Assembly: GCA_029260495.1 (NCBI GenBank)
Contig: JAJDDD010000009.1
Location: forward strand, 124,001-188,000
Length of the DNA: 64,000 nucleotides
Source: Phycisphaerales bacterium
GTDB lineage: Bacteria > Planctomycetota > Phycisphaerae > Phycisphaerales > UBA1924
Direction: 5' to 3'
The position numbers were made by a program, and so were the translations under genes. Each line of letters starts with the position of its first letter. Position 1 is the first letter of the stretch. Below the pieces are notes generated by a model that had not been told where the DNA came from, did not search any database, and was given only the letters and a program-made list of their open reading frames with translations. Positions 8,095 to 17,365 of the stretch are shown here, in pieces.

Positions 8095-8366
8095 GTCTAC
8101 ACATCCTTCCCGAGCGTCTATCGACCCGCACAGACACCAACTCCTGCATGGCGAGATGCATCTATAAACAATCGATTGGCGCCGGACGGCGCATTCGCCA
8201 CATGCTGCCCTCACGCCCATAATGCGCCCGTTGCGAGCACAAGTTCCGGTGTCGGAGCGGCGTAATCCAACACGCTGGCTGCGTCCGTCTGTTGATGTGT
8301 ACGTCCCCGCGGCGCCGCCTCAAAATGTCTCACTCGACGCAGCTTTGCGAAGGAACATACTCTGCC

Positions 8367-8789
8367 CTACCCCGCGCTTGCTTCTGATTGCCCCTGTTGC
8401 TCACGGGTTTCAACGATCGGCGCTTCGGGTGCCTCCTGCTCATCCTCCGCCCGCTCATAGGTGCGAATCGTCTGCTCGACATACCCCTCGCGCTGTATCG
8501 GCGGCTCGGCAAGATGCAGCACCTGTGGTGAGTCTCCGCCCTCGCGCTCGCCAGCCTCCGCATCTTCCTTGGCATAGAGCCCAACCAGCCGCCGCTCCAC
8601 CGACGCGACGATTTCTTCCCGCTCGGTTTCCGGCGCGAGAAAGAGGGCTGCGACCCACCTTCGCGCAAGGTCAGCCCCGCCGGGGCGCAGCATCTCAACC
8701 AGTGTTCTGACGTGGTCGTTGGGCGATGGCGTCGGCGACGAACTCTGCTCGTCGGAGACGCGGACCAGCGGCTCCCGTTTCTCCGTCAT
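8367..8789 (-). CDS. Hypothetical acidic protein, 140 residues
   Basis: I do not recognise this protein. The N-terminal half (residues 20-75) is predicted helical (DHVRTLVEMLRPGGADLARR, then a WVAAL segment). The C-terminal half is acidic and low in complexity (Glu, Gln, Pro, Ala), probably disordered. No signal peptide or membrane segment. Start ATG 8789 with GGAG just upstream. It follows recG by direction only after a 208-base interval in which I see no gene. The codon pattern and the conserved-looking helical half support a real gene. Confidence 0.6.
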   Translation of the reverse strand: MTEKREPLVRVSDEQSSSPTPSPNDHVRTLVEMLRPGGADLARRWVAALFLAPETEREEIVASVERRLVGLYAKEDAEAGEREGGDSPQVLHLAEPPIQREGYVEQTIRTYERAEDEQEAPEAPIVETREQQGQSEASAG

Positions 8790-8997
8790 GCTCCAGCCCC
8801 TGATTTACACCACCAGCATTCAACGATCGGTCTGCTTCAGCGCACGCGCGTCTCCAGCGTATTCACATACCGCTCCATCCGATTCACGCGCTCAGCGATC
8901 CTACCACTGTCGATAGCCTCTGATATAGCGACGACGGGGTGCTTTCATGGAGCAGTCTCTACGCCAGAAGGAAGAATCGCAAGCCGATTTCCCCTTG

Positions 8998-11121
8998 CTA
9001 AGCCACATCCGCAAGCCCCAGCGCATCCCCATGCGCTTTCCAGAGTCTGGTGCGCAGCAGCGATTCACTATCGTTTGAGAGTGTTGGCGATCGATCGATC
9101 CACGCCCGCGCGTCCCGCCGGGCAAGCTCCAAAAGCTCCAGGTGCTTCGGGAGCTCCACCGCCCGAAACATTGGCGCTCCGGATTGTCTCGCGCCCAGAA
9201 TTTCCCCGTGGCCGCGTAGTTGCAGGTCGCGCTCGGCAAGCTCAAAGCCATCTGCAGTTTCAGCCATCGCGCCGAGGCGGCCGGCTGCCTCTGGTGAAGA
9301 TGGATCGCCGATCAGCACGCACACCGACGCCCGCTGGCCGCGCCCGACACGCCCGCGCAGCTGATGAAGCTGGGCCAAGCCGAATCGTTCGGCTTGATCG
9401 ATCACCATCACCGTCGCGTTGGGAACATCAACACCAACTTCAATCACCGTCGTCGCGACGAGCGCGTCGATCAGCCCGGAGCGAAACCGGCCCATGATCT
9501 GATCCCGCGTCGCCCCTTTGAGTTTGCCGTGCATCACCGCGATGCGCTTGCCCGAAAGCGCTCGCTCTTCCAGATGTTTCGCCGTGGTGCGCACATCGCG
9601 CAGCGCCCCGCCTGACTCAATCGCAGGCAGCACGACATACGCCTGGTCTCCCTGATCAATCCGCGTGCGCACGAACTCGAACACTTCCTCCCGTTGTGAA
9701 GGCTCAACCACGCGCGTCGCGATTGGCTTTCTTCCCGGCAGCATGCCTCGAATCGTTGTGATGTCAAGATCGCCGAAGATCGTCATCGCCAGCGTCCGCG
9801 GGATTGGCGTCGCGGTCATGACCAGCACATGAGGCGCCCGATCGCGTCCGTCCGCGCCGCCGCCGCTTTCACCGTTCGCGGTCTTCTGCCTGAGCACCGC
9901 CCGTTGATGTACACCAAAGCGATGCTGCTCGTCGATCACGACCACCGCGAGATCCTTGAACCGCACCGTCTCAGTCAGGAGCGCGTGCGTCCCCACCACG
10001 ATGTCCGTTTCGCCCGATTCAATGCGCGAGAGCGTTTCAGCTCGCTCCTCGCCGCGTTTGGCGCCGGTGAGCAGGTCGATGCGCACATTTGAGCCAGCCA
10101 GCATTTCCGCCAGCGTCAAAAAGTGCTGCTCCGCCAGCAGTTCTGTTGGCGCCATCATCGCGCCCTGCATTCGATCCGCCGCCGCCATCAGCATCGCGTA
10201 CAGCGCCACCACCGTCTTCCCCGAGCCAACATCGCCTTGAATCAACCGATTGGCAGGCTGCTCTTTCTGTAAGTCCCGTGCGATTTCGCGCACCGCAGCA
10301 TCCTGACCCATCGTTAGCTCAAAGGGCAGCCGGGCGCGAATGTGCGCATCGATTTGCTTGCTCCAGTGCAGTGCGGGCGCGCGCACGCTTCGCTCCATGT
10401 ACGCCCTTTTCATCTGCAGCCCAAGCTGCAGGAGCAGCAGCTCGTCATAGGCGAGCCGGCGCTGGGCCTGGGCGGCTTCATCCAGACTTTCAGGTCGATG
10501 CGCCATCCGGTACGCCTCGCGCAGGCTGGGAAGGGCCCGTTCTTTCCGATGCGCTTCGGGCAGGTGATCTTCGATCAACTCGATCGCTGGATCGAGGATT
10601 CCCTGAATGACAATGTCGAGCACTCGCGGCGAAATATCCTCGGTTCCCGGGTAGACAGGACGCAGCCGCTCGCGGCGCCGCTTCGGCTCCGTGTTTGCTT
10701 CGTCAGCCAGCGGCTCCCAGGTTGGATTGGTCACTTGCAATCCGCCGCCAAACTTCCGCGACTTCCCCTGCACACGAATCCGCGATCCCGGGTGAATCCG
10801 GCTCCGCAGATACCCGCCGTTGAACCACACCAGATCGAGCCGACCCGTTTCATCCATCAGCACCGCTTCAAATCGGGACTTGGGAGGACGCCCGGCGACG
10901 CGCGTCGCGGTGACCTCTCCGCGGGCGGTCACCACTTCGTTGGCGCGCAGGTCACTGATGGCGGCCTCGGCGGCCTCGTGCTCATAGCGGTGGGGGAGCA
11001 GGTGAATCAGATGGGCGACCGAAGGGAGGCCCATCGCGCGCAGCGCCGCGCCACGCTTCTTGCCCACTCCGGGAAGATCCTCGACGGGCGTCGTCAGTTT
11101 CAGGCTGGTCTTCGTCGCCAC
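8998..11121 (-). CDS. recG: ATP-dependent DNA helicase RecG
   Basis: RecG remodels stalled forks and branched DNA. It has 707 residues, normal for the family. The N-terminal wedge/OB domain starts with VEDLPGVGKKRGAAL and HLLPHRYE. Helicase motifs include GDVGSGKTVVAL (I), DEQHRFGVHQR (II, DEQH), TATPIPRTLAMTIFGDLD (III), then IEVGVDVPNA and QLRGRVGRG (V/VI). The C-terminal TRG-like region is GHGEILGARQSG. The start is the ATG at 11121. It is downstream of the OmpA-like gene on the same strand, separated by a terminator. Confidence 0.97.
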   Translation of the reverse strand: MATKTSLKLTTPVEDLPGVGKKRGAALRAMGLPSVAHLIHLLPHRYEHEAAEAAISDLRANEVVTARGEVTATRVAGRPPKSRFEAVLMDETGRLDLVWFNGGYLRSRIHPGSRIRVQGKSRKFGGGLQVTNPTWEPLADEANTEPKRRRERLRPVYPGTEDISPRVLDIVIQGILDPAIELIEDHLPEAHRKERALPSLREAYRMAHRPESLDEAAQAQRRLAYDELLLLQLGLQMKRAYMERSVRAPALHWSKQIDAHIRARLPFELTMGQDAAVREIARDLQKEQPANRLIQGDVGSGKTVVALYAMLMAAADRMQGAMMAPTELLAEQHFLTLAEMLAGSNVRIDLLTGAKRGEERAETLSRIESGETDIVVGTHALLTETVRFKDLAVVVIDEQHRFGVHQRAVLRQKTANGESGGGADGRDRAPHVLVMTATPIPRTLAMTIFGDLDITTIRGMLPGRKPIATRVVEPSQREEVFEFVRTRIDQGDQAYVVLPAIESGGALRDVRTTAKHLEERALSGKRIAVMHGKLKGATRDQIMGRFRSGLIDALVATTVIEVGVDVPNATVMVIDQAERFGLAQLHQLRGRVGRGQRASVCVLIGDPSSPEAAGRLGAMAETADGFELAERDLQLRGHGEILGARQSGAPMFRAVELPKHLELLELARRDARAWIDRSPTLSNDSESLLRTRLWKAHGDALGLADVA

Positions 11122-11151
11122 GAGCCGAGCATAACCATCCGCCCGCGCATG

Positions 11152-11179
11152 AAAAAACGCGCCGGCTCGACCCGACGCG
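11152..11179 (-). terminator. Rho-independent terminator after the OmpA-like gene
   Basis: On the minus strand, CGCGTCGG and CCGGCGCG (one G-U pair) form a hairpin followed directly by six T (A run at 11152-11157 on the plus strand). It ends the ompA-like transcript before recG. Confidence 0.75.
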
Positions 11180-11216
11180 CTTCTATGTAGTTGGTGAGAT
11201 AGGAGAGGGTGTGTGG

Positions 11217-11915
11217 CTATCTCGTCATGGTGTTCAGAATCACGATCTCGACCCGCCGGCTCTCCTTCTTGGAGCCCTTGGGGTTGCTCGCGCCGAACGC
11301 CGCTGCATACATGCGATCTTTCTCAACGCCCCGGCTCGCCAGATAGTCCTCGACCGCGAGGGCTCGCTCGCTGCTCAGTCTCTCGTTGGTCTTCCACTGG
11401 GACTTTCGGATGGGATCTCCGTCGGTGTGTCCGGCGATGCGGATCAGATGACCCGCGTAGCTGCTGTTGAGAATTTCAGCGATCTGATCCAGCGTCTTCT
11501 TTGCCTCGCCCTTGAGCGAGGTTTTGCCTGAAGCAAAGAGGACATCCCCGGGAACATCAACGACAAGTTCGCCAGCCCGCGTGCTTGTCGTGACGCCGCC
11601 GATGCCCTCGAAACCAGTCGCGAAGGTCTGGCCTGTCGGGGCGGCGGGGGTCCGTGACAGTTCCGCGAGTCGATCGTTCTCAGCCCGCAGCGCCCGCAGT
11701 TCTCCGTCAAAGAGAGACCGCTGGCCTTCTGTCTGCGCGAGTGCTTTTTCGAGCTGGCCGTTGCGTGTGCGCAGGTCCATATTTTCAGACTCAAGCAGAT
11801 CGACGCGCTGCTCCATGTCCGATGAGCACCCGCTGAGCACAACCGCCGCCACTGCCGCCAGCGCACATGCTCGAAGCGCTCCTGCGATGGATTTCCAGTT
11901 CCTCGAACGCTTCAT
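11217..11915 (-). CDS. OmpA-family peptidoglycan-binding lipoprotein
   Basis: A 232-residue outer-membrane-type lipoprotein. The start is the ATG at 11915, with GGAGG 9 bases upstream. The signal peptide ends in lipobox LSGC. A coiled-coil segment follows (DMEQRVDLLESENMDLRTRN and on, about residues 30-80). The C-terminal OmpA domain has DVLFASGKTSL, AGHTDGDPIRKSQWKTNERL and LSSERALAVEDYLASRGV, the Asp/Arg residues that bind diaminopimelate in this family. It probably tethers the envelope to peptidoglycan. A Pal-like role is possible, but the coiled coil differs from classical Pal and no tol genes are near. Confidence 0.88.
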   Translation of the reverse strand: MKRSRNWKSIAGALRACALAAVAAVVLSGCSSDMEQRVDLLESENMDLRTRNGQLEKALAQTEGQRSLFDGELRALRAENDRLAELSRTPAAPTGQTFATGFEGIGGVTTSTRAGELVVDVPGDVLFASGKTSLKGEAKKTLDQIAEILNSSYAGHLIRIAGHTDGDPIRKSQWKTNERLSSERALAVEDYLASRGVEKDRMYAAAFGASNPKGSKKESRRVEIVILNTMTR

Positions 11916-12062
11916 GCGATTGAATCCTCCATGATTCAGTTGTTGATGTCCTTTTTTAGCAGCCCGCGGATCGTATTTCAGCCTTGGGCTCAGGCACACG
12001 CTTGCGCCATCTCAATTCTTCGGCCATTTCGCCCCGGATGCCTGAACAAACACCTTTTCCAC

Positions 12063-13571
12063 CTACGGCAGATCAATCGGCGCCCGGGCGATCGCGGAAA
12101 TCACACGCTCGACGCCGGGTTTGAAGTAGATGAGCAAGATCGTCGCGAGAGCCAGATGTGGCCCGTAGGGCAATGCGTGCCCTTCGCGCTTGAAGACGCT
12201 CGCTGACATCAGACTCAAAATCGCCCAGGCGATTCCGAAAAACGGGGCGATGAAAAACGCGATGAGCGGGTCGAACAGCCCGAGACAGGCGCCCACCGCG
12301 GCCAGCAGGTGCGCATCACCCGCGCCCATCGCCTCTTTTCCGAAGGCCAGCGACCCCAGGATGCGCACAATCCACACGACTCCGCCGCCGGCCAGCAGCC
12401 CCGCGAGCGAGCCGCCCAACGCGCTCATCCACAGGCTGGGTTCACCCGAGGCGCCGGCGCCCAGCCACCAGCCCAGCCCTAGACCCATGGCCGCCGGCGC
12501 GAGAAAGAGCGTCTCACGCCACATTTCCCGCCTGATATGCGGGTAGCTCACCCAATAGGGGTTGGCGTCGTCGGCGTCTGCGTCATCGGGCGCGAGTCGC
12601 CGGAGGGCGAGCCCGATGATGAGCCCCAGCGCCATCCCGATGGTCATGAACTTGATCGGGGCGTTGACCTTGAGCCCTGCGACGAATCCAAGACTCATCA
12701 GCGCCATCGCAGGTCCGGTGAGCAGGAGCACACGGTGAAGCAGGGGGCCGATCCGCACAGGGGCGTTTTCTGGTGTTGATGTCTCGGCGGCGGGCTTGTC
12801 TTTCTCAGCTGCGGCTGCTTTCGCTTCAGTCTCAGTTGCCCAGCTTTCATACTCGTGATCGAAGCTGCGCGGAATGACGCCGAGCTTGAGCAGCCCGATC
12901 GCCAGCGCCAGCCCTCCGGTTCCGAGAAGGGCCGCGAGTGTGATCTGCCAGCCGAATGTCGGGATTGTCCAGGGCCACGCAGGATCGCCCATCAGGCTGC
13001 CGCGTGTGGCGCCGAACCAGACAGCGTGGGCGGTATGCCCGATGACCCCGACCACTGTGGCAGTCCAGGGCAGGATGAGAGGGATCATGAATGTGCGCGC
13101 GTCGATCAACGTCATCGCGATGAGGCTCGCGATCAGGCTGAAGTGAATCAGCAGCGCGGGCCACATCCATCTGATTCCTTCGTTGGACCAGTCGGGGCGA
13201 AGGCCTTCGACATCAAGCCCCACCTGCTTGAGGAGCGCCGGGCTCATGAACCACAGGACATACAGCGATCCGAAGAGGAGCGCCATCAGGAGTTCGATGA
13301 GCGGGTATTCACATGAAATCGGGCTTTTACAAAAGCGGCATTTTCCTCGCAGCCAGAGCCAGCCGAAAATCGGGAAATTTTCCGTCCAGCGGAGCTTTGT
13401 CCCGCACCTGGGGCAGGCCGACGGCGGGTGGACAATGTTTTCCCCTTTCGGGAGCCGGTAGACCAGCACATTGGTGAAGGAGCCGACGATCGCGCCCAGC
13501 GCGAAGATGAAGCCGAGCCCGGTCAGCGAGGCCATCCATTGCACGAGCTTGAGGTGGGCTGAGGCGTCCAT
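12063..13571 (-). CDS. Prepilin peptidase (type IV leader peptidase, A24 family)
   Basis: An integral membrane aspartic protease that cleaves and often N-methylates type IV prepilins or pseudopilins. It has 502 residues, much longer than PilD (about 290). N-terminal Cys tetrad: CPRCG (53, 56) and CRFC (78, 81). Catalytic Asp residues: LIDARTFMIP (Asp157) and GAGDAHLLAAVG in the C-terminal third. The extra length is an insertion of about 200 residues between the two sites, with a soluble charged stretch (KAAAAEKDKPAAETS) and more hydrophobic segments. Its start abuts the xseB stop. No pilin genes are in the window, so the substrate is unknown. Confidence 0.9.
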   Translation of the reverse strand: MDASAHLKLVQWMASLTGLGFIFALGAIVGSFTNVLVYRLPKGENIVHPPSACPRCGTKLRWTENFPIFGWLWLRGKCRFCKSPISCEYPLIELLMALLFGSLYVLWFMSPALLKQVGLDVEGLRPDWSNEGIRWMWPALLIHFSLIASLIAMTLIDARTFMIPLILPWTATVVGVIGHTAHAVWFGATRGSLMGDPAWPWTIPTFGWQITLAALLGTGGLALAIGLLKLGVIPRSFDHEYESWATETEAKAAAAEKDKPAAETSTPENAPVRIGPLLHRVLLLTGPAMALMSLGFVAGLKVNAPIKFMTIGMALGLIIGLALRRLAPDDADADDANPYWVSYPHIRREMWRETLFLAPAAMGLGLGWWLGAGASGEPSLWMSALGGSLAGLLAGGGVVWIVRILGSLAFGKEAMGAGDAHLLAAVGACLGLFDPLIAFFIAPFFGIAWAILSLMSASVFKREGHALPYGPHLALATILLIYFKPGVERVISAIARAPIDLP

Positions 13572-13846
13572 CAGTCTGCGGTGTCCGCAGCGGAGTCAGA
13601 GCCGCCGGGGGCTTTGCCATCTGCGCGGGTGGTCAGTTCCTCGATGCGCTGCTCAGCGATGGAAAGAATCTCCTGCGATCGTTTGATGAGCTTGGTTCCG
13701 CGTTCAAAGTCGCGCAGCGAATCTTCAAGTTTGACATCTCCGGATTCGAGCCGGTCGATGATCTCTTCAAGCTCGCTCACCGCCTGCTCGAAATCGAGCG
13801 CCGTTGGGTCAGGTGGCTTCTCTTCTTTTCGTTGCGACTTGCTCAC
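13571..13846 (-). CDS. xseB: Exodeoxyribonuclease VII small subunit
   Basis: XseB binds XseA to form exonuclease VII, which degrades single-stranded DNA. It has 91 residues; the core FEQAVSELEEIIDRLESGDV, then LEDSLRDFERG, is the family signature of two antiparallel helices. It lies 46 bases downstream of xseA and shares one base with the prepilin peptidase start, so the three are likely co-transcribed. Confidence 0.94.
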   Translation of the reverse strand: MSKSQRKEEKPPDPTALDFEQAVSELEEIIDRLESGDVKLEDSLRDFERGTKLIKRSQEILSIAEQRIEELTTRADGKAPGGSDSAADTAD

Positions 13847-13892
13847 GCCTGGAACCTATCGGCAGGATCGACGCCAGTCCATCCCATCACAT

Positions 13893-15380
13893 TCACTTCT
13901 CCTGAACATTGTCAACGCGGGAGCGAATCTCGCCATCCGTCAGAACTGTGGTGATGTGGTCGTCTCGCGCGACTTCACTGGTTGATCGTATCGCGTTGCC
14001 ATGCGCGTCCAGAGTGATGGAATAGCCTCGGCGGAGCACGCTTTCTGGGCTGGCAATACGCAGCGAGCGGTCGAGAGCAGCGAGTTGTTCGAGGCGAAAT
14101 CGCATGATGGAGTCGCGGGTGCGGGTGAGATTCCGAGCGAGCATCGACAGGCGCTCATGATCGAGCGTGGCGCGGGCGGCGCGCGTCAGGCGGGCGCTCA
14201 GCTCGGTGAGACGGGTGTGGCGGCGGGCGAGTTCAGCCGCGGGTCTGCGGGCGGTGAGGCGGGCGTGGAGTTGGTGAAGATGTTGTCGCTTCTCGAAGAT
14301 GAGCTGTGCGGGACGCCGAAAACAGGGGCGTTGCTCGAGGGCGCGCAGTCGCTCATTCGATCGGGCGGTGCGGGTGGCGAGGCCGGCTTGGAGACGACTT
14401 GCAAGTCTTTCGATCTGCTCAGTGAGGGCGTCGCGATCGGGAACAGCGCGCATCGCGGCCTGCGTGGGCGTCGCGGCGCGCACGTCCGCGGCGAGTTCGG
14501 CGAGTGTGACATCCGTCTCGTGACCGATCGCAGCGATGGTGGGAAGCGCGGAGTCCGCAACGGCGCGCACGACGGCTTCCTCATTGAAAGCCCAAAGGTC
14601 TTCGAGGCTGCCGCCGCCGCGTGTGAGGATGATGGTGTCGACGCCGAGGTCTGTGCGTTCGCGATTAATGCGCGCGATGGCGCCCACGATTTCGCCAGCT
14701 GCTTGATCGCCCTGCACACGGACATCACAGATGAGGGCGCCGACGGCGGGAGAGCGGCGTTTCATGGTGTCGAGCACATCATGGAGGGCCGCGCCTGTGC
14801 GCGAGGTGATGATCGCGACGCGGCGGGGAAAGACCGGGAGCGCGCGCTTGCGGGAATCGTCAAAGAGTCCTTCTGCGCGCAATTTCCTGGATAACTCGCG
14901 CAGCTGCACATCGAGTGCGCCGGCGCCGACGGGTTGGGCGCTGTCCACATAGAGCTGGGTGCGTCCCTGGCGCGGAAAATGCTCGATGCGGCCGGAAGCG
15001 ACGATCTCCATGCCGTCTTCGAGCGCGAAGCGCGATTTCCGGGCTGCGGAGGCGAACATCACGCAACTGACGACAGCGTGCGCATCCTTGAGGAGAAAGT
15101 ACTTGTGCGTGCGATCATTGAGATTGCTGACTTCACCGACGACGCGCACGCGGGCGGGGAGTCGGTCTTTGAGGGCGCCGTCGATCATGGCGGCGAGCTG
15201 GCTGACCGTGATGCGGGTCACGGGCTCGCGTGGATTCACAGCCGATGACTTTGGTTCGCTTTCGGATTTTTTTGACGTGGGCGACTCTTCGGGCGTTTTC
15301 TTTGCAGAGAGGCGATCGGGGTCGAAGAAGAGGCGGCCTTGCGTTTCGGGTTTCTTTTTGCGTCGGGCCATCGGCGGCAT
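13893..15380 (-). CDS. xseA: Exodeoxyribonuclease VII large subunit
   Basis: The catalytic subunit of exonuclease VII, about 495 residues. The N-terminal OB-fold has VRVVGEVSNLNDRTHKYF. The nuclease domain has ITSRTGAALHDVLDTMKRR, LTRGGGSLEDLWAFNEE and IAAIGHETDVTLAELAADVR. A long coiled-coil region follows, then a C-terminal segment with VLRRGYSITLDAHG. I chose the ATG at 15380; ATG 15371 and a TTG at 15413 are in-frame alternatives. A basic, low-complexity stretch of about 50 residues precedes the OB fold. It follows the MCE gene by about 50 bases. Confidence 0.95.
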   Translation of the reverse strand: MPPMARRKKKPETQGRLFFDPDRLSAKKTPEESPTSKKSESEPKSSAVNPREPVTRITVSQLAAMIDGALKDRLPARVRVVGEVSNLNDRTHKYFLLKDAHAVVSCVMFASAARKSRFALEDGMEIVASGRIEHFPRQGRTQLYVDSAQPVGAGALDVQLRELSRKLRAEGLFDDSRKRALPVFPRRVAIITSRTGAALHDVLDTMKRRSPAVGALICDVRVQGDQAAGEIVGAIARINRERTDLGVDTIILTRGGGSLEDLWAFNEEAVVRAVADSALPTIAAIGHETDVTLAELAADVRAATPTQAAMRAVPDRDALTEQIERLASRLQAGLATRTARSNERLRALEQRPCFRRPAQLIFEKRQHLHQLHARLTARRPAAELARRHTRLTELSARLTRAARATLDHERLSMLARNLTRTRDSIMRFRLEQLAALDRSLRIASPESVLRRGYSITLDAHGNAIRSTSEVARDDHITTVLTDGEIRSRVDNVQEK

Positions 15381-15428
15381 CTTATGCGGTGCGTCGCGGT
15401 TTGACGGCGCCAATGTGATTCGCCCCAG

Positions 15429-16457
15429 CTAGAAGTGGATGGGGAGTCCTTCTGCCTGCCATTTTTGGATGAGGAGCTGGGCGTCGGTGAGTGTGCGCTC
15501 CAGACGGATGGCGGCGTCGTTGAGGGAGCGGTAGAGCTCGGCGTTGCTGATGAGCTGGCCGACGGTTCCCTCACCGGCGTTGATGGCTGAGGCGGTTGTG
15601 CGCACTTCCTGGATCGCGAGGCCGAGCGAGTCTGCAGCGGCTGCGATCTCGCGGGCGGTTTCATCGAAGCGTGTGCGCATATCGCCGGCGGCTGTGCGCA
15701 CATCGTCGGCGGCGCCTTGTATTGATTGAGCGGTTTCGCTCCATGTTGTGAAGAGTGTGCGAGCTTCTTCGATGGTTTCCTGCAGGCGGGCCGCAGAGGC
15801 TTTGACGTCGGCGAGGAGCTGGGGGTCGGAGGTCCAGGACTCGACGCCGGCGACGGCGTTGTCGATGCGCGCGATGGCGCTGGCGATATTTGCAGGCTTT
15901 ACGCCGGCGTCCACTTCGGCGGGTGTGACGGGGGCGGTCAGCTCATCGAAGCGCCGGCCCATGTTGGCGACGGCCTGGGCGGCGTCATCGAGGCCGCTGA
16001 GCTGCCCTTCGACCATGGAAGCGATCTGATCAAAAATGGTATAGGCGGTCGCGGTGATGGTTTCATCTTCGGTGAAGTATTGGATCGGCAGATGTGTTCC
16101 ATTGGCGACTTTGAATGAGAGGGCGCCGTCGCCGATCAGGCCAATCTGGATTCCGACGTTGAGGTGGCGGGGGATGCGGACGTCCTTGTGAATGGCGAGG
16201 ATGAGCTCGACGCCCATGCCGTCGGCTGTGGGTTCGGTGATGGGCGCCATATCGCGCACTTCGCCGATGGGGACGCCGTTGAGAAGGACGCTGGAGCCTC
16301 GGACGAGTCCTTCTGCGGTGTCAAGGCGTGCGTTGAGGCGCCAGGTGCGTTCTTTGAGAAAGGAAAGCTCGCCGAAGACAAGCAGGATGCCAGCGAGGCC
16401 GACGACGCCGATCAGAGCGGTGAGACCGATCGCCATATCTCGAAGAGCCGGTCGCAT
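15429..16457 (-). CDS. MCE-domain (MlaD family) lipid-transport protein
   Basis: A 342-residue periplasmic protein with one N-terminal transmembrane anchor (about residues 9-29) and an MCE domain (about 40-115; LVRGSSVLLNGVPIGEVRDM is the typical start). A long helical C-terminal part (about 150-320) is rich in Ala/Glu/Asp/Thr. MCE proteins form hexameric rings that carry phospholipids between membranes, with an ABC ATPase and an MlaE permease. The ATPase gene lies just upstream; no permease is visible here. The long helix suggests a tube-forming member, as in PqiB/YebT relatives, though with a single MCE domain. Confidence 0.88.
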   Translation of the reverse strand: MRPALRDMAIGLTALIGVVGLAGILLVFGELSFLKERTWRLNARLDTAEGLVRGSSVLLNGVPIGEVRDMAPITEPTADGMGVELILAIHKDVRIPRHLNVGIQIGLIGDGALSFKVANGTHLPIQYFTEDETITATAYTIFDQIASMVEGQLSGLDDAAQAVANMGRRFDELTAPVTPAEVDAGVKPANIASAIARIDNAVAGVESWTSDPQLLADVKASAARLQETIEEARTLFTTWSETAQSIQGAADDVRTAAGDMRTRFDETAREIAAAADSLGLAIQEVRTTASAINAGEGTVGQLISNAELYRSLNDAAIRLERTLTDAQLLIQKWQAEGLPIHF

Positions 16458-16504
16458 GGCGATTGAGTCCCCTTTCGGTTATGGGTTCGGTGAGTGCGGG
16501 CTGG

Positions 16505-17347
16505 TTAGTGTGGCGCCCATTTTTGTGTGGCGACGGTGTCCTGACGGGGATCGTAGTGCCCTGTGAGGAATCGGCGCACGCGGTCATCCTCGGATTGGGC
16601 GATCTGTGTGAATGTTCCTTCGGCGATCACGGCGCCGTCATAAAGCATCATCAGGCGGTCGGCGACTTTGCGGGCGCTGGCGAGGTCGTGGGTGACGACG
16701 ATGCCGCTGACGCCGAGTTCGTCGCGAAGTTGGAGGATGAGTTCGTTGATGCCGTCGGATCGGACGGGATCGAGTCCGGTGGTGGGCTCATCGTAGAGCA
16801 TCAGGCTTGGTTTTCTGATAATGGCGCGGGCGAGACCGACGCGCTTTTTTTGGCCGCCTGAGAGTTCTGTGGGGAGCTTTGGCTGCATTCCGTCGAGGCC
16901 AACGGTCTTGAGGGCGTCTGCGACATGATCGCGCTGCTCGGAGCGCGTGAGCCTGGCGTGCTCGCGGAGGGGGAAAAGGACGTTCTCCTCGACGGTCATG
17001 GAGTCAAAGAGGGCGGCTTGCTGGAAGAGGAAGCCGATCTGGGCGCGAATCTCATTGAGCTGGGCGGGTTTTGCCTTATCGACGCGCTGATCGCGGAACC
17101 ACACCTCGCCGCGATCGGGCTTGATGAGTCCGACGATGTGCTTGAGGACGACAGACTTTCCAACGCCGGAGGGGCCGAGCACGACCGTGGTCTTACCTTG
17201 GGGGAAGTTCATGGTGGCGCTGCGGAGGACGCGCTGGGAGCCGAACCGTTTGTGGAGTTTGATGAGTCGCACGATGGCGGGGTCGGGCGCGGTGGGCGCC
17301 AGGGGTGTGGGCGCCGGTTCCTGTGTTTCATCGTGGGGAAGATTCAC
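16505..17347 (-). CDS. ABC transporter ATP-binding protein, MlaF family
   Basis: The ATPase of an MCE-type lipid transporter, 280 residues from the GTG at 17347. Walker A is GPSGVGKSVVLKHI, the signature LSGGQKKRVGLARAI, Walker B LMLYDEPTTGLDPV, and the H-loop VTHDL. A GTG at 17398 would extend it by 17 residues but would overlap the divergent Nudix gene; GAGG lies about 11 bases before 17347. It precedes the MCE gene by 47 bases. The usual MlaE permease is not adjacent. Confidence 0.9.
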   Translation of the reverse strand: MNLPHDETQEPAPTPLAPTAPDPAIVRLIKLHKRFGSQRVLRSATMNFPQGKTTVVLGPSGVGKSVVLKHIVGLIKPDRGEVWFRDQRVDKAKPAQLNEIRAQIGFLFQQAALFDSMTVEENVLFPLREHARLTRSEQRDHVADALKTVGLDGMQPKLPTELSGGQKKRVGLARAIIRKPSLMLYDEPTTGLDPVRSDGINELILQLRDELGVSGIVVTHDLASARKVADRLMMLYDGAVIAEGTFTQIAQSEDDRVRRFLTGHYDPRQDTVATQKWAPH

Positions 17348-17365
17348 GCAGCTATCATCCTCGAT

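Noticed and set aside
8712-9497. A 261-codon plus-strand reading frame
   Set aside because: It overlaps recG and the hypothetical gene on the minus strand and has no family features; a shadow.
16925-17365. An N-terminal extension of the Nudix gene
   Set aside because: It runs antisense through the ABC ATPase gene and adds no Nudix features; the ATG at 17366 is the natural start.
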